Made by a program: the position numbers and the translations under genes. Of a DNA stretch of 64,000 nt, positions 34,519 to 46,885 are shown one piece after another. The stretch covers positions 32,443,011-32,507,010 of the forward strand of contig NC_088796.1 in the NCBI RefSeq assembly GCF_011386835.1, read 5' to 3'. A model generated the notes under the pieces. The model saw only the letters and a list, made by a program, of their open reading frames with translations. It searched no databases and was not told where the DNA came from. This DNA is from Chrysemys picta bellii. Taxonomy: Eukaryota > Chordata > Testudines > Emydidae. How positions within the stretch are numbered: the first letter of the stretch is position 1; every line of letters starts with the position of its first letter.

Positions 34519-35359
34519 TGTGATACTGGCAGGCCAGTTGCCAGCTCTTGCCAAGACTGCATGCATTAGCTAAGAACTGACAAACTCATAGCTGGAGGCC
34601 AGACCAGTTCTCTTATATATTAGTGTTGCTCAAAATAGATATTAATATTATAAGAATTTATGTAGTCTTTAGACTCTATAGAATTTTTGTAGGTTGATGC
34701 ATGTTTAATTTTATTTATAATGTCTGTATTCATGCTACAAAGATATATGTAAATTTTGCTTTATAACATTGAAAATGTTTGCTCTAAACTTGTGAACTCA
34801 GCTGGGAAGAATGTTTTCCCCCCACCCATCCAGAAGAACTGTCTGAATCAGATGGGCCAGCAAGCAACATCCAGAGGCTACCCCTCAGTCCACCCTGCAA
34901 GACGTTTTGAATGGACAGGTCACTACAACGCTGTCACTCTTAGGATTTAGATTGCAACTCATTTGTGTATATATGTTTGTTTGTTGTAACTTGTAAATAG
35001 CTCTCCTTTCTTTTACCTAGTTACTAAACATTTAGATAGTTTATTACAGGATTGGCTACAGGTGTTGTCTTTGGTGTAAGATCTAGGATACCAATTGATC
35101 TGGGGTCTCTTGGGATTGGAAGTGATTTTTAGTGTAAGTGACCACTTATCACTAAGTCAGGCTTGCGTGGATGGCAAGATAGACTGGAGAACCTAAGGTA
35201 ACTCCATGGTAAACCTGTTACAGTGATCCACGAGTTCACATTTGTCACTGGTTTGGTGAAATCTAATTATAAGAATTATAGGACATGACACCAGTTTGGG
35301 TGTCTGACTGGTTTTTCACAGTCTGCCATGAGTCGTGAGCCACTCCAGACAGCGTGACA
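34519..35359 (+). mobile_element. Probable solo LTR, endogenous-retrovirus type
   Basis: It begins tgtgatactggcaggcc and ends cactccagacagcgtgaca (TG...CA). Flanking pentamers ctccc (34514-34518) and caccc (35360-35364) match at 4 of 5. Its second half ('gtaagatctaggataccaat', 'gtcactggtttggtgaaatc') matches my recollection of a turtle ERV LTR. No internal viral sequence is attached, so it is probably the product of LTR-LTR recombination. The 5' end is the less certain boundary. Confidence 0.6.
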
Positions 35360-35820
35360 CACCCCACAAAAATGTTCAGTTTAATATATTTATAATGTTT
35401 CATGTTTTTACTTTCCAAAAGGACTATTCCTGGCCAGCCAGTCTTGAAAAGCAGCAAACTGATCTCAGACAATTAGATATCCTGTTGGCATGAATGTGAG
35501 GGGGGTGCTGTCAGGGCATTCTTTGTGAAGGCCCTACAGGGGTTCCTCTTGGTCCGAAGTAGCCTGAATCTGGTGACCCACAGGGCATGTTGCAAAGATC
35601 ATCTCCCCCCCCCATTTTAAAATGGAGGTGGGGAGAGGTGTTATAAGACTAGAGTATGTTCAAGGAAGCTTTAAATTGCTTGGCTTCCAGGCAATGGGTT
35701 TCTTAAATTGTACTTAAGATCACCTTGACCAATCGGTCCATCAGCCCTCACAGAGAGAGCGCCGATCACAAAACATCATTTGCATTGTTCTAGCCAGTCC
35801 TTCAGCCACCTGCTGGCTAG
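35360..35820. other. Unassigned, possible degenerate continuation of the 7SL pseudogene
   Basis: Bases 35740-35820 (read on the minus strand) include fragments that may correspond to later 7SL segments ('cagcaggtggctgaagga', 'gatcggcgc', 'ctgtgagggct') with deletions between them. The match is weak. The remainder is unassigned. Confidence 0.3.
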
Positions 35821-35941
35821 GCTGTCAGTGGCACCGGACACCTGATCAGCATAGCACACCACAGCTCAGAACCCCTGAACGATCCACCAGCCCCAGCCTC
35901 CCAAGTAGCTGGGATTACAGGTACATGCCACTGCGCCTGAC
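35821..35941 (-). pseudogene. 7SL (SRP) RNA-derived pseudogene, 5' Alu-domain part
   Basis: Read from 35941 downwards, the sequence follows the 5' end of vertebrate 7SL RNA: 'caggcgcagtggcatgtacc', 'tgtaatcccagctacttggg', 'aggctggggctggtggatcg', 'gttctgagctgtggtgtgc' and 'tatgctgatcaggtgtccgg'. Differences are mainly transitions at former CpG sites and a short deletion near 35875. Functional 7SL scaffolds the signal recognition particle; this copy is mutated and lacks clear S-domain sequence, so it is a retro-pseudogene. It is not a primate Alu: after the Alu-domain part it continues 7SL-like ('tatgctgatcaggtgtccg') and has no A-rich linker. Confidence 0.8.
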
Positions 35942-36509
35942 ACAACACTTCAGTTATATTCTTTAATTATGTTAGGGCACCTTGCGCATATGGCGAGCAT
36001 TCCTTTTTAGCATTTCTATACTATATTTCTATAAATTATATATTTCAGATTTTGTTTCCGTTACTTCACTGGGCTTCAAAAAATGTCAGTACCTATGTGC
36101 ACTCTAATGCAGAGAACTGAACGAAGCATTTTGTTAGATAGATTACTGTGGTAAGTACAGTATCTTTCAGTCAGCAAAATTTACTGATTTCTTGGTTTAG
36201 TTACTTTCTACAGTTTTAAAAATATGTCAAGTCAACTAGATCCTGTTGTGTTAAATTTCACCTTGCAAGTTTAACTTGTTTTTCAGGTATTACAAGTACA
36301 TATGGTTGGCACTTCTTCCAACACCTGGGTGACATTCTGACACCCATGCTGCCCTTCTGCTGAGCAGCAACTGATGTCCAGGGGTTGCAGGTTGACTTCC
36401 TAGGGGAGGAGAAAAATCAGTGATGCAGAGCACTCAGGAATTAACTTTGTTCAGTCACCATGCCAGAGAGCAAACCCTCCTGCTGCTTCTGATGTACTAT
36501 TAATAATAA

Positions 36510-36640
36510 TATTTATTACTATTTGTATTACCATAGTGCCTAGGAGCCCTATTCATGCACCAGAGCACCACTGTGCTAGGCATTGTATAAACACTGAACA
36601 AAAAGACAGTCTCTGGCCTGAAGAGCTTACAATCTAAATA
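36510..36640 (+). repeat. Old interspersed repeat, possibly MIR/CORE-SINE related
   Basis: Contains 'attaccatagtgcctaggag', 'accactgtgctaggcattgt', 'aacaaaaagacagtctctgg' and 'agagcttacaatctaaat'. It aligns with 2190-2292. Common in sauropsid DNA in my recollection; the class is uncertain. Confidence 0.5.
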
Positions 36641-39600
36641 AACAAGACAGGCCTTCCCCCCATCCCCCATGGCTAACACACAAGCAGAGTGAACAATGTG
36701 ATGGCAGCAAACATCATCTTAGTTCTATGATTTTACATTTATTTAGTTAGTTTGGTGGGTTCATTTAGGAGACAGTATGCTAAAGGAAAGGGAGAGGGAA
36801 TATTGAAGGGAAGAGGGGAAGGGGAGAACAGGGTAAGAGCCAGAGGAGGTGCAAAGACTATGGGGTGGGGAGTGGGGAAGTTTGGAGTGAACAGTCAATC
36901 AGCACAGAGAAAGTCCAGTTTAAACTGTATAAAATTCTCTGAATGTCCAAAAGTCCCTGATTTGACTGATTCTGTCCTTACCATCTGGATTCTCTGGCTG
37001 GGTTCTCTTGACAGCTTTCTCCCAAGCCTACTTTGCAGGAGTAAGAGGAGACATCGCCTGGGTCCTAGTGCCCCACGGGGATGCTGGAAGGAGAAACTGC
37101 CTCCACACAGCATCTTGCATAGCCAAAATACTAGTAATAGAGCATGTCTTCCCAAGACTGAACATTTGCTTGCATGCTTACAAAAAAGAACTTGTAACAG
37201 CGCCATCTGGTGACATCTGCCATAACACTATTTTATTTTTTTTAATTTCAGGCGCATCTACAAATATGGCAGGTTCCTTAAGGTCCCAATCCTTCAAAGA
37301 CTTATCCATGTTCTTAACTTTATGTACTATATGAAGTCAAAATGAAATCATGGGACTATTCACCATTAAGTGTATACATAAGTCTCTGTAGGGCTGGGCG
37401 CTGCCCAGAGCACCTTCAATACCATGGAACCAGATTTTATCTGTTACACAGTGTAAGGCAATGGGAATTACTCCAGACTTATACTTGTGTAAATGAAATC
37501 AGAATCTGGCCTAGCTTCTCAACAGATTTCCATGATCAGGTAAAAATACATCTCAATATTGGGTAACATTGCATTATCACAAAATCTACAATGTAACATT
37601 GCAGACCCAAATGCTGATGAAGCTTTCAGCTCTCTAGAGAGCAGAGGTGGCAGAAATGTCTTGAATTTTGGCATTTTGATTTTTGAACAAAATCAGAGAA
37701 ACCCATTTTTTAAAAATGGTAAATTTCCCTCTTTCTTTTTCTGACCAGTTCTATTGAAAATTGAGTTTATAAATGGATAGAGCTGTATATTGCACATTAC
37801 CTATCTTTTCTTCAGCCATATTTTTTTCACATAGAATTATAGGACAACACAGACCATAAAAACTGGAAAAAAAAAACCAGTAAATTATTCATGGCTATTT
37901 TGGGGGAAGCCAAAGTGGTTGTTTCAATTTGTAACAGAGATGATAATAAAATTAGTAGAAGAATCTTAGTTGAAAAGCAGAACATTATATCAGCATACAC
38001 TATTTCCAAAATTCAAAAATATTTTTGAGTTAATTTGGAAACTAGTCATACATTTTTCCATGTGGATTATTCTCTTGTTAACCAAGCCCAAATTTATCAT
38101 GTTAGCTGACAGTTGAGCTACCCCTCAAATGTCAAAGAGTTTGAGAAGTAATGTTTGTTTCCATGGCAATGAGTTTAGCCATTGTTGACCCTAAAGTAAT
38201 TCTTTTAATCCTTTTCATAATACATTCTCAATGGAGAAATGTAATCATAGCAAAATGAAAGTTAATACATGCCACAAAACAAAACTACATTTGACAGGCT
38301 GAATAACATGCTTATTTGCAATAAGCATCTTTAAAATATCCTTCACAGTTCATTAGCTTCATGGGATTAAGAATGAACCCTACATAGATTTAGCCATGAA
38401 TCCCTCTCTTCAGGATATTGTAACAGGTATAAAACCCTTTTTAGGCCATATGGTGACAGAGGGCAGCATTCTTTCCCAGGGGCCTTGTCAGACTTAGCCA
38501 CAATCTATTGTCGGGCGCTGTTGGTGAAAGCTGATACTCATTTAGTTTAGCTGAACAGAAGTCCCCTTGAAGATACTATCAAGAGTACAAAGATCACACC
38601 AACTGCCTTGCATTTAAGTCAGTCTGCCACATGTTTCTCTTCACATGTGTACTTATCATACCATAAATCTGATGCTATATTCTTTTCCTTTTAAATCATA
38701 TAGTGTATTAGCAGAGTTAGTAGAGGGGCATGAGTTCTCCAAATGAATATGAATTTGAAACTGTTATTTTCTTTTCGCATGTATGCAAACAATTTAGCAC
38801 ATATCCATATCATTTTTATAAGACTTTACATTGGGAGTGAATAGCTACTATTTGTAAAAGTGATTTTAAACTGTACATACCCAATGCAATATTGTTGGCA
38901 GTAGATTCTAATCTATCACTGAAGCATGTGTTCACCATATACACTGTTAATAAGTACCATTCATGCAAGATGATCAGATTTTCACCCCTCCATCATTTAC
39001 ATTGCTTTCTTCTATGGAGTTCTCATTTGTCTCCAGGAGAGATGTTGCTGGCCATTCTAAAGCATTTAGTCTCGGATTCATGAAAGTGTGTAAGCATCTT
39101 CTTAGCTTTATGTATGTGATATAGCCCATTGATTTCAGTGGGTCAGGATCAAATGCTTAGTGCCTTTCACAAGCCTCAGTACTATAAAATATATCCAGAC
39201 ACTGAGCCAAATTTTGGTATCAAATGAATTCATTTCACCAATCCATGGAATATTACCCTACTATGACACCAGCAACTCTACATAGAAAGTTAAGACAAAT
39301 GCTTTATCTAGCTAAAATAACTTGGCATTTCAATTAATCAGAAAGTCATTATCAAAACTGCAGTTTGACTAGGATACTGTAGCAGATGCCCCTGCTCTTG
39401 CAAAAAGTACTATGTGATCATTAATGTGTACAAAATGGCCTCATTTTTGGAACTCATTCCCACCCCTCAGTGGTCAATAGTTTACTGACCTGCAAGACCC
39501 ATGTATGTTCCTCAATTGTAAGGTACTGGGAAAGCTCTGATTGGAGACATTAAATATGTGTTTGTTATGTTACTATTGCTTCTTGTTCAATGAGTTACTG

Positions 39601-42600
39601 GAGCAGCCTACTGCATGGTGGTTTATTTAAGAATTGTCAAAAAGCAAGGGATATTGGCTCCTTTTTAATGGAAGTAAATATAGGTCTATATAAGTCAGCA
39701 AGACCACAGATTTAGATGTCATCCAGAAGACAGCACATTCAATCCCGTAATGTCCCCCAGCAGTACCATACATGGAAAGTGGTTCAGCTCTGATTCAAAA
39801 GTGTGTGTCACCCACTGATTTACTAACACCACTCTTTTTAATATCTTGCTTTTTCCATGAAGAATTCCAACTGAAGGACAGACCAGACCAGGCCTTTATT
39901 TTGCTTTCTCAAACAAGAGCTCATCTTTCAATGGTCCAGCATTAGGCTTTCATATAATTGTTATATTCAAATACACATGGTTTCAATATAAGAGTTCTCT
40001 TCTTCCCTAATCTACCTGATCTTCCCAAGAAGATATAATCATGTGTTCACTAAGTCAAGTTCTGTTGCCATGGAAATGATTGAGATTTTACACCTTGGCA
40101 TTATGACTTCTCTTCAAGATCACATAGGAGGAGGAGGAGGAGATGAAATAGGAGGAGACGTTGGGCTAAGAGTGTGACATTCTGTTGTTTTAAATCTGTG
40201 TCTTTTATAATTTAGCCATAATGTCAAGGATATGCATGAAAAACACAGGAAAGGTAAGTGGATTTATATGTAAATATGAAACTTTAAAGAGAGTTCCCTT
40301 TGTGTCAGATGCTCTTCAAAGTGATAATAAATTACGAACCACAAATAATTTTTTCCATCCATTAAAAACCGGAAGCTGAATAATATTATGTTAATCACAT
40401 TTTATAATGCTATCATTTAATGCCATCTAACATCATAGTTTAACCCAATGAGCTAAATTAATCCCTCTATGGAGTAACACCAGGATGGTTTTAACCCAAA
40501 ATGACCAGTAAAATGTAAAAGTGAAGCACTGTGTTTTGCAGACTGAGATCTTAAATATTGGGAAATTGGACACATGGCAGGTTTACAATTTAGGAGTTAA
40601 ATTCAGCCCTTTTACAAGAGTGCAAAGCAGATTATCAAAATAATCCACTGCTCCACCAATAAAACCTCCTTAAAACACCTATGCAATTTGTCACTCACAG
40701 AAAATTGTGTTCAGATTTTGTTACTTCAGTCTCTGTAGCCTTGCAGTTAATTGGTGTTTATGAAAACAACTGCCACCTAATTTCTGTTACTCATTTATTT
40801 AAAATAGGTAAAGGACAATGAAGAGACGAGGCATATCTTTTTTTAGAACAACATGTATATGCTGTCAACAACTGAGTTCAAATGAAACCATAAACATGGC
40901 CAGGTTGCTAAAACTCCAGTGAGTAGGTAATTTCATCTGTGTCAAGCTATAATGCTATGCAAGGGTTCCTAATAGTATTGATAGTTGAGTGAAATGGACA
41001 TTGAGCAGACCCCTGAGAATTAATCCATTGTAGTTTATTTCTCTCAGTTACTGCTTTCAATAAGGCTAAAATGTATACTCTTTAGTGGCTCCGTATTTCA
41101 GTACTGCTGTCCTAGTTTCCTCTACAATTGTCTCAATTTACAATGTACTGAAAATAAGAAATATTTCTGTTAGGTTTTTGACCCAAGCCTATTACAAAAG
41201 AGAAAAAAAAAGTAGACATGTATGGTAAAAATGCAATGCACAGTAAATAGAAGTATTACAGATGACATACAGTACTTGAGTTCCACTGTAGATAATTACT
41301 TCAGTTCGCCTAGCGGCATAGTATAATGTGAATGATAGAGCGGTTACATTTATTAAAAATTCCACAGAATACAAGTAGTAGTACACTGTCAGTTTTCAAC
41401 TAGTTTTGGTAATATGCTCTAGTTGAATATTAAGATCAATTTTTGCTTGGACTTGGGTATTGTTGATCATATTTATAGATGACTGTGGGATATAGGGATA
41501 GTGCATTATTGACAACTGTGTTATGTGGTAAGAAACAGACATTAAAGACAAAATGTGCTCGCATTTATAGACCTGTGTATAAGTCTGGAGTAACTCCACT
41601 GGAGTTCAGTAGAGTTACGTTAATTTTACGTAGGTATATGATAATGGAGATCAAAATGTGGCACTAAATAGAGAAGTTCAACAGCTATAGTAGTAGTCAA
41701 TCCAAGGTGAGCTTAACAGAGACGTCAGATTCTGGGTGTCTTCTACATAACAGAGGCCCTTTACTTTAATAAGAATCTAAATAAAGGTTCAGATTATGGT
41801 TCAGACTATGCCTTTCTCCCAGTGCACTCAGACAGAGGGCCACTTTAGGTCCTGATCCTATAATTTTATATTAGCGTGTGAAACCATGTGGACATGTGGA
41901 GTCCCATTAAATGAGACTCCACATTGGTGTGTATGTGTCTGATTAGATCACATTGCAACACTCAGGACTTCTCAAAAACTATAGAGCACAATGCAGTGTT
42001 GCCAACTCTTGCAATTATTTACTTGACAGTATTGCACCAAATCTTTCCATATGGGGGCACCACTTCTACATTTTGTTGTCATTTTACTTTAGTTTGGTTT
42101 GAGATGTTTGTAAAATAGTTTTGCTTTGCCAGGGTGGCAGGCAGGGGTGGCATGCTGAAAACATTTCCATTCTGTGCAGCAAAACACCTTAGGCTTGTCC
42201 TGATCATTTCCCACACTCTTATAGGCATTGTGCCTTATATTATGTCACTGCGCCCCCCGCCACCCCATGCTCCCTTACATCCTCCTCGTAAGGCTAGTGA
42301 CAATCTAGCCCTCAGTGTTTATCCTAAGCCTAAATAGATATCCAGTATTTGTGAAAGCCACCTATGACTACTGGTAGCTACCCATCACTAATTGGTAATG
42401 TATTTCATCCTTTCATGGGAACACTCTTTTATCAGGAATTCTTCTGAAAGAAGAGTTCTACTCTGTGTTCAAATAACATCTAAGGCCAGTCCAAAAATTT
42501 TTTTTAATATTCTGCTACTAAAAGTATTTCAAAATAGTGCATAATACAAAAATAAGTATTCTTTTGATTTTGAATACATGTAGCCACTCTATCATTTTCA

Positions 42601-45130
42601 TTATACCATATGCTCCTATCTGAACTGAAGTAATTAAGTTATCATACTTTAGTACACCTCAAATCTGCTAATTCATCAGTCATTTGTATTATTTTACATT
42701 TTTAATTCATTTGACATATTGTCTCTCAGATTAATGGCCTACATTGTATCTTCTGGAACATTCATCAGAACTAAATAGTTAGGATTTAGTTAATTGGTCT
42801 CTAGATAACATTATTGGTTCTTACACATACACATGCAGGTTTAAAAGTAAAAGATTGGAATCTTAAGAAGGCACCTGACACTGGAAACTCAAAAATATAT
42901 ATAGCACACATTCTTTAATCATGCACGGAGCTGGTGAACAATTCTCCATTCAAATGGAAATTAAAAGTCCATTTAGCTGTCTTCCACACCCATTTGATAT
43001 AGTCTTATTGCAAACATTAGGCCAGATCTTCTCTCTGCTGTATTGAATTTCCAATTAGTGCAGCAGAGGACAGGGGCACATCAGGGAGTCAGTGATGGTT
43101 CCCTGATTCACTACCCAGCCCTCCCCCCAGTGTAGGTTAGAGCATCCTCCAGGCTGCTCTAAAATTTGTCCGCTGGCAACTGCCCATAAATGACTTTCCA
43201 CCAAAAGAAGATAGTGTGCACTATGCTTCAGCCATGCCTCTACCCTGTGGTCACTGGAGTGAAGATGGCACAACAGTGAGTCATGTTGTGTCTTTGTCCC
43301 CTTGATGGGTAGTCCCAGCAAGCTAGACAGTGTCCATCATCCTTTTTTCCACCTTATCATGCTCTTCACCCCTCTCTCTAAGAAATGCAGGCCCCAATAA
43401 TTTCTTCAGACACTGTTTCTGTTTACCAAAGTTAAGCCATTTATTCAGGGAACAGAGCCATGTGATTTATATGATCAATCACACAGCATGACTACTGATT
43501 TCCAAATATCAAATGCTGTATGGCGTATTCATTATGGACAACCTGTGAAAAACACATAACCCTAAATATAACCCTGAACCTCCCTAACGAAATCTGCGAG
43601 CTTTGTCATTGACTTCAGTGTGAGAAGAATTAGGCCCTATCTTTCTAAATACCAAAAGTCAAAAAATTACAAATAACTAACAAATTCAGGAAAATCATGA
43701 TCAGTTCGTGGACTGTTTGTGAACTGAAAAGGGCCCAAATCCAATGAATAAAGTGTTCACATTAAATAATTCAACCACCTCTACTCATTATATCTGGCAA
43801 AATTAATTATTTAGTTTGCACATCCCTAGTGGACACTCCCCCATCTAAATCTTCAATCTTGGGGGCTTTTGAAATATCATTTAGATCAATTAAGTGAAGT
43901 GGTCTCAGAAGAAGTGTCATATAGCTAAGACAGGAGACATATTAAAAAATATACTGATCACACAGTGATGAGAAGATAAATAGGATATTTCATTCCAGAC
44001 ATTACAAACTCGCAGCTCCCCTGGATCCTCAATTTTGGTCCTCAAAACTCAGAAACTGATTAGAAGGATATGATAATTCAGGAAATTAAGGAACACATGC
44101 AGGCTACTGTCACAGCGGGCATTTCTTCCAATAGAGCAACTGGCACAGCTGGTCTTCCAAGTCCAAGTACTGGCACAGCACTAGGTCCCACTTCAAAATC
44201 ATGCCTCAGTACATCAAGCGGTTCATACACTCCAGTCCTGGAAAAACATAAATATATTAAGAATTTTTGAATAAAATTTATTGTTTCTATATCAATTCAA
44301 GACTGTGACAGTTGCTGCAACAGATCACTATCTACAACAATGCTTTTTCAACATACCACAAGCTGTTCTTTTGATTATTGAAGACATTTAGGGACAATTT
44401 AGTCAAATCAAGCTGACATGATCCCTGTTGTTTGGGCCATGAATACTTAAAGGTTGTTCAGACATAAGGGTTATAACTTGTAAGGCAAGATAAAAAGTTA
44501 TTACGTTAGGAATGATTATGTTAAGTGTTAAGTCTGTGTTAAGTCTCTGAGCATGCCAAGTGTGAACTAAATGTCTGGCTCAACCAGCTCTTGGTATAGT
44601 TAATGAAAGTGTTGTGCCTTCTGGCCAAGCAACAGTCTTAAACATTACATAACTTACACAAGTTCCTGGCTAATTCCAGAGAAAGTAGAATATGCTGAAT
44701 GTTACCCCACCATAGGTGTTTATATTAACTTTTAAATGATGAGCGGATTAAGGCCTTGGCATACTTTAGCACTTAAAAAAAAGACTTCTTGAAATCTCTG
44801 ACAGAACTAAATATGTTAATTGATTTTATCACCACACTAATGACATTAGGGAAGTTAATAACCTAACATGATGCTGTAGTTGGATGGAAAGTATAACATT
44901 TTCTGACAGAGAAAAATTAGACTTTGCATATTGTTGGCTGGGTTGATACTAAATCCTTTCATTTACTGCTTTCATAATCAGGTTTGCCGTATGCTTTTAA
45001 ACAGTGCTACATGAATAACTCATACTTTGGGTTTACACTTCAAAGAAACATAAAACTATTCTAAAAAACTTATTTGTGGAACTTTTCCTAGTAATATTAT
45101 TGTTGTTGTTGTAGGCTAGATTGTGTCTTG
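36641..45130. other. Unassigned AT-rich DNA
   Basis: About 8.5 kb without a recognisable gene. Overlapping frames at 36752-37334 on both strands (up to 153 codons) run through purine-rich low-complexity sequence and have no recognisable domain. There is a (GGA)n run near 40130-40142. One possible 38-bp exon-like segment at 40216-40253 is treated as a finding. A weak MITE trace is near 39080-39170. Confidence 0.5.
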
Positions 45131-45135
45131 GACTG

Positions 45136-46030
45136 TGTGACGATTTGGGAAATCTATCTATATACAACTTATTGTTTCTGTTTAATATTGGGGACTACCC
45201 ATGTCTGTATCAGAATACAAACTCCATTATGGATGTGGGCATTGGTCTTCTCCACTATATTTTGCCTCCATATGTATAAAACGCGCAGGAGGTGATAGGA
45301 AAAAATCTTGCAGGTAACAATGGAGGGTCATTAAACTTTGATAATAGTCCATTCAAATGGCACATCCTTGGACAAAGAAATGGCTGCCACCCAAGGCAAA
45401 CCAATTTTTCAAATCTGAACTCTAGATGGGAGAAAACTAAGCAATGGATCACCAGGTAGGGGACTTTGACCACCTGATGAGGCTGATCAGGTTGTCACCT
45501 GGCAAAGGGGAACTCAGAGGGATTCTCAGAGATAAAACATGCTTGGAGAGGAAAGAAGAATAGAGGGTCTTTTTTTAACTATGGGAACCAACCAAGGAAG
45601 AAGGAAACTGGCCAACGAGGAAAGAGATACTCCATGATTCAGAGGAGATGCCATGTACAGGAGGGGTAATCCTGGACTCCTCAGAGGACTCTGACCTAAG
45701 CCCCAAAATGCTTGACCGGTGAGGACACTAAGGAAGGGAAATGTGTACAAGTGTTTTATTGTTTTGTCTAGATGTCTGTATTTCTTGTGCTAGGCAAAGT
45801 GAAGAGTTAAAGTCTGTGTGTCAGTTTGCAACCACTGTCACATCACTGAAGAGGTGAACTGTAAACCCAGAGTGTCCACAGAGTTAAAGGTCTGAGAAAG
45901 GATGTGCTACAGCAATGTCTGAGGGGACAGCACTAGTTCACAGAGGTCTGGGGAAGCTGGACTGAGAAGCCCTATTTCCATGTCTAACTGCGAGAGAGAC
46001 TATACCAAGATGTGGCACTGCTGCATGCCT
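45136..46030 (+). repeat. Possible diverged LTR-like repeat
   Basis: Starts near tgtgtgacgatttggg and is richer in G than its surroundings between 45280 and 46020, with 'agttaaagtctgtgtgtcag' near 45805. The start resembles other retroviral LTR starts (tgtgacg). I found no matching end or target duplication. Low confidence. Confidence 0.25.
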
Positions 46031-46574
46031 ATGCAAGAAATTAAGAGTAGACCAGATTGAACAATTGCTTTTTCAGTCTGGTGGCCAAACCAAAAAAATC
46101 AAGAAAAAAACCTGTTTCATGTTGACCCAAAACAGACAATTTTCTGTTTCTCACCAAAATGTAACCCCCCCAAAATATTTTGTGTCAAACTAAACATTTT
46201 GTTTCACTTGAAACAAATATTTTATATTTTGTTTTGTTTTGCTTTGCTTTGTTTGTTTGTTTTTGCTTCCCTTATTTTATGTTTGTTTGTTTTTTAAAGA
46301 AATCTAACTAAATTTCTAGCCCAGAAGTCACTTTGGAATTAAAAGTCAAACCATTTCATTTAGAAATTGTCTAAAGGAAGCATTTCAACTCTTTTGAATT
46401 TTTTTTCAGCCAAAACTACTCTTCAAATTCAACTCAAATTCACAAATAGTTTTGTTCAACCACAAACTGCATTTTATGATGAATAAGCTATTTATCTGAA
46501 GAAAGTCCCCCCAGCTCTAATTAAAGGAGAATTAGAAACTCCCTTTTACCTCAACACTGGCTACCTAGACATTT

Positions 46575-46760
46575 GATTCATAGATTTTAAGACCAGATGG
46601 AACCATTATGATCATCTAGTCTGACCTCTTGCATGATACAGGACATAGAATATCATCCAGTAATTTCTGCATCAAGCACATAGTTTCAGTTTGAACTATA
46701 TTACATCTTTTAGAAAGATATCCAGTCTTCACTTAGAATGCAAAAGATGGAGATTCCATT
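46575..46760 (-). mobile_element. Old CR1-type LINE 3' fragment
   Basis: On the plus strand it starts gattcatagattttaagacc and continues 'accattatgatcatctagtc', nearly identical at that end to 20873-21210. It ends 'gatggagattccatta', the block that in other CR1 copies reads 'gatggagattccacaac'. Confidence 0.75.
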
Positions 46761-46763
46761 ACA

Positions 46764-46885
46764 GTCTGGGAGACAATGGGAGAGCAATCTGCAGTTGATT
46801 TAGCGGGTCTTCAGTAGACCTGCTAAATCGACCCCCAGTGCATCGATCGCCGCAGCGTCAATCCCCGGTAAGTGTAGACATGACC
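46764..46885. repeat. MITE fragment with a short hairpin
   Basis: Bases 46797-46810 (gatttagcgggtct) and 46816-46829 (agacctgctaaatc) form a 14-bp hairpin with one mismatch. The right end 'ggtaagtgtagacatgac' matches a terminal motif I recall from reptile MITEs. It directly abuts the CR1 fragment, and is probably truncated. Confidence 0.5.

Noticed and set aside
35880..35940. A primate Alu, which would imply contamination
   Set aside because: The block 'cccaagtagctgggattaca' looks like Alu, but the sequence continues as 7SL rather than as an Alu right arm and has no A-rich linker. A native 7SL pseudogene fits better.
36752..37334. Frames of 153, 103 and 108 codons
   Set aside because: Purine-rich low-complexity start, no domain, and competing frames on both strands.
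39690..39830. Possible ancient SINE fragment
   Set aside because: Vague similarity to a reptile SINE body that I could not support with clear ordered blocks or ends.
44070..44270. 66-codon Ser/Thr/Gly-rich frame that looks protein-like
   Set aside because: No recognised domain and no convincing splice sites; composition alone is not enough.
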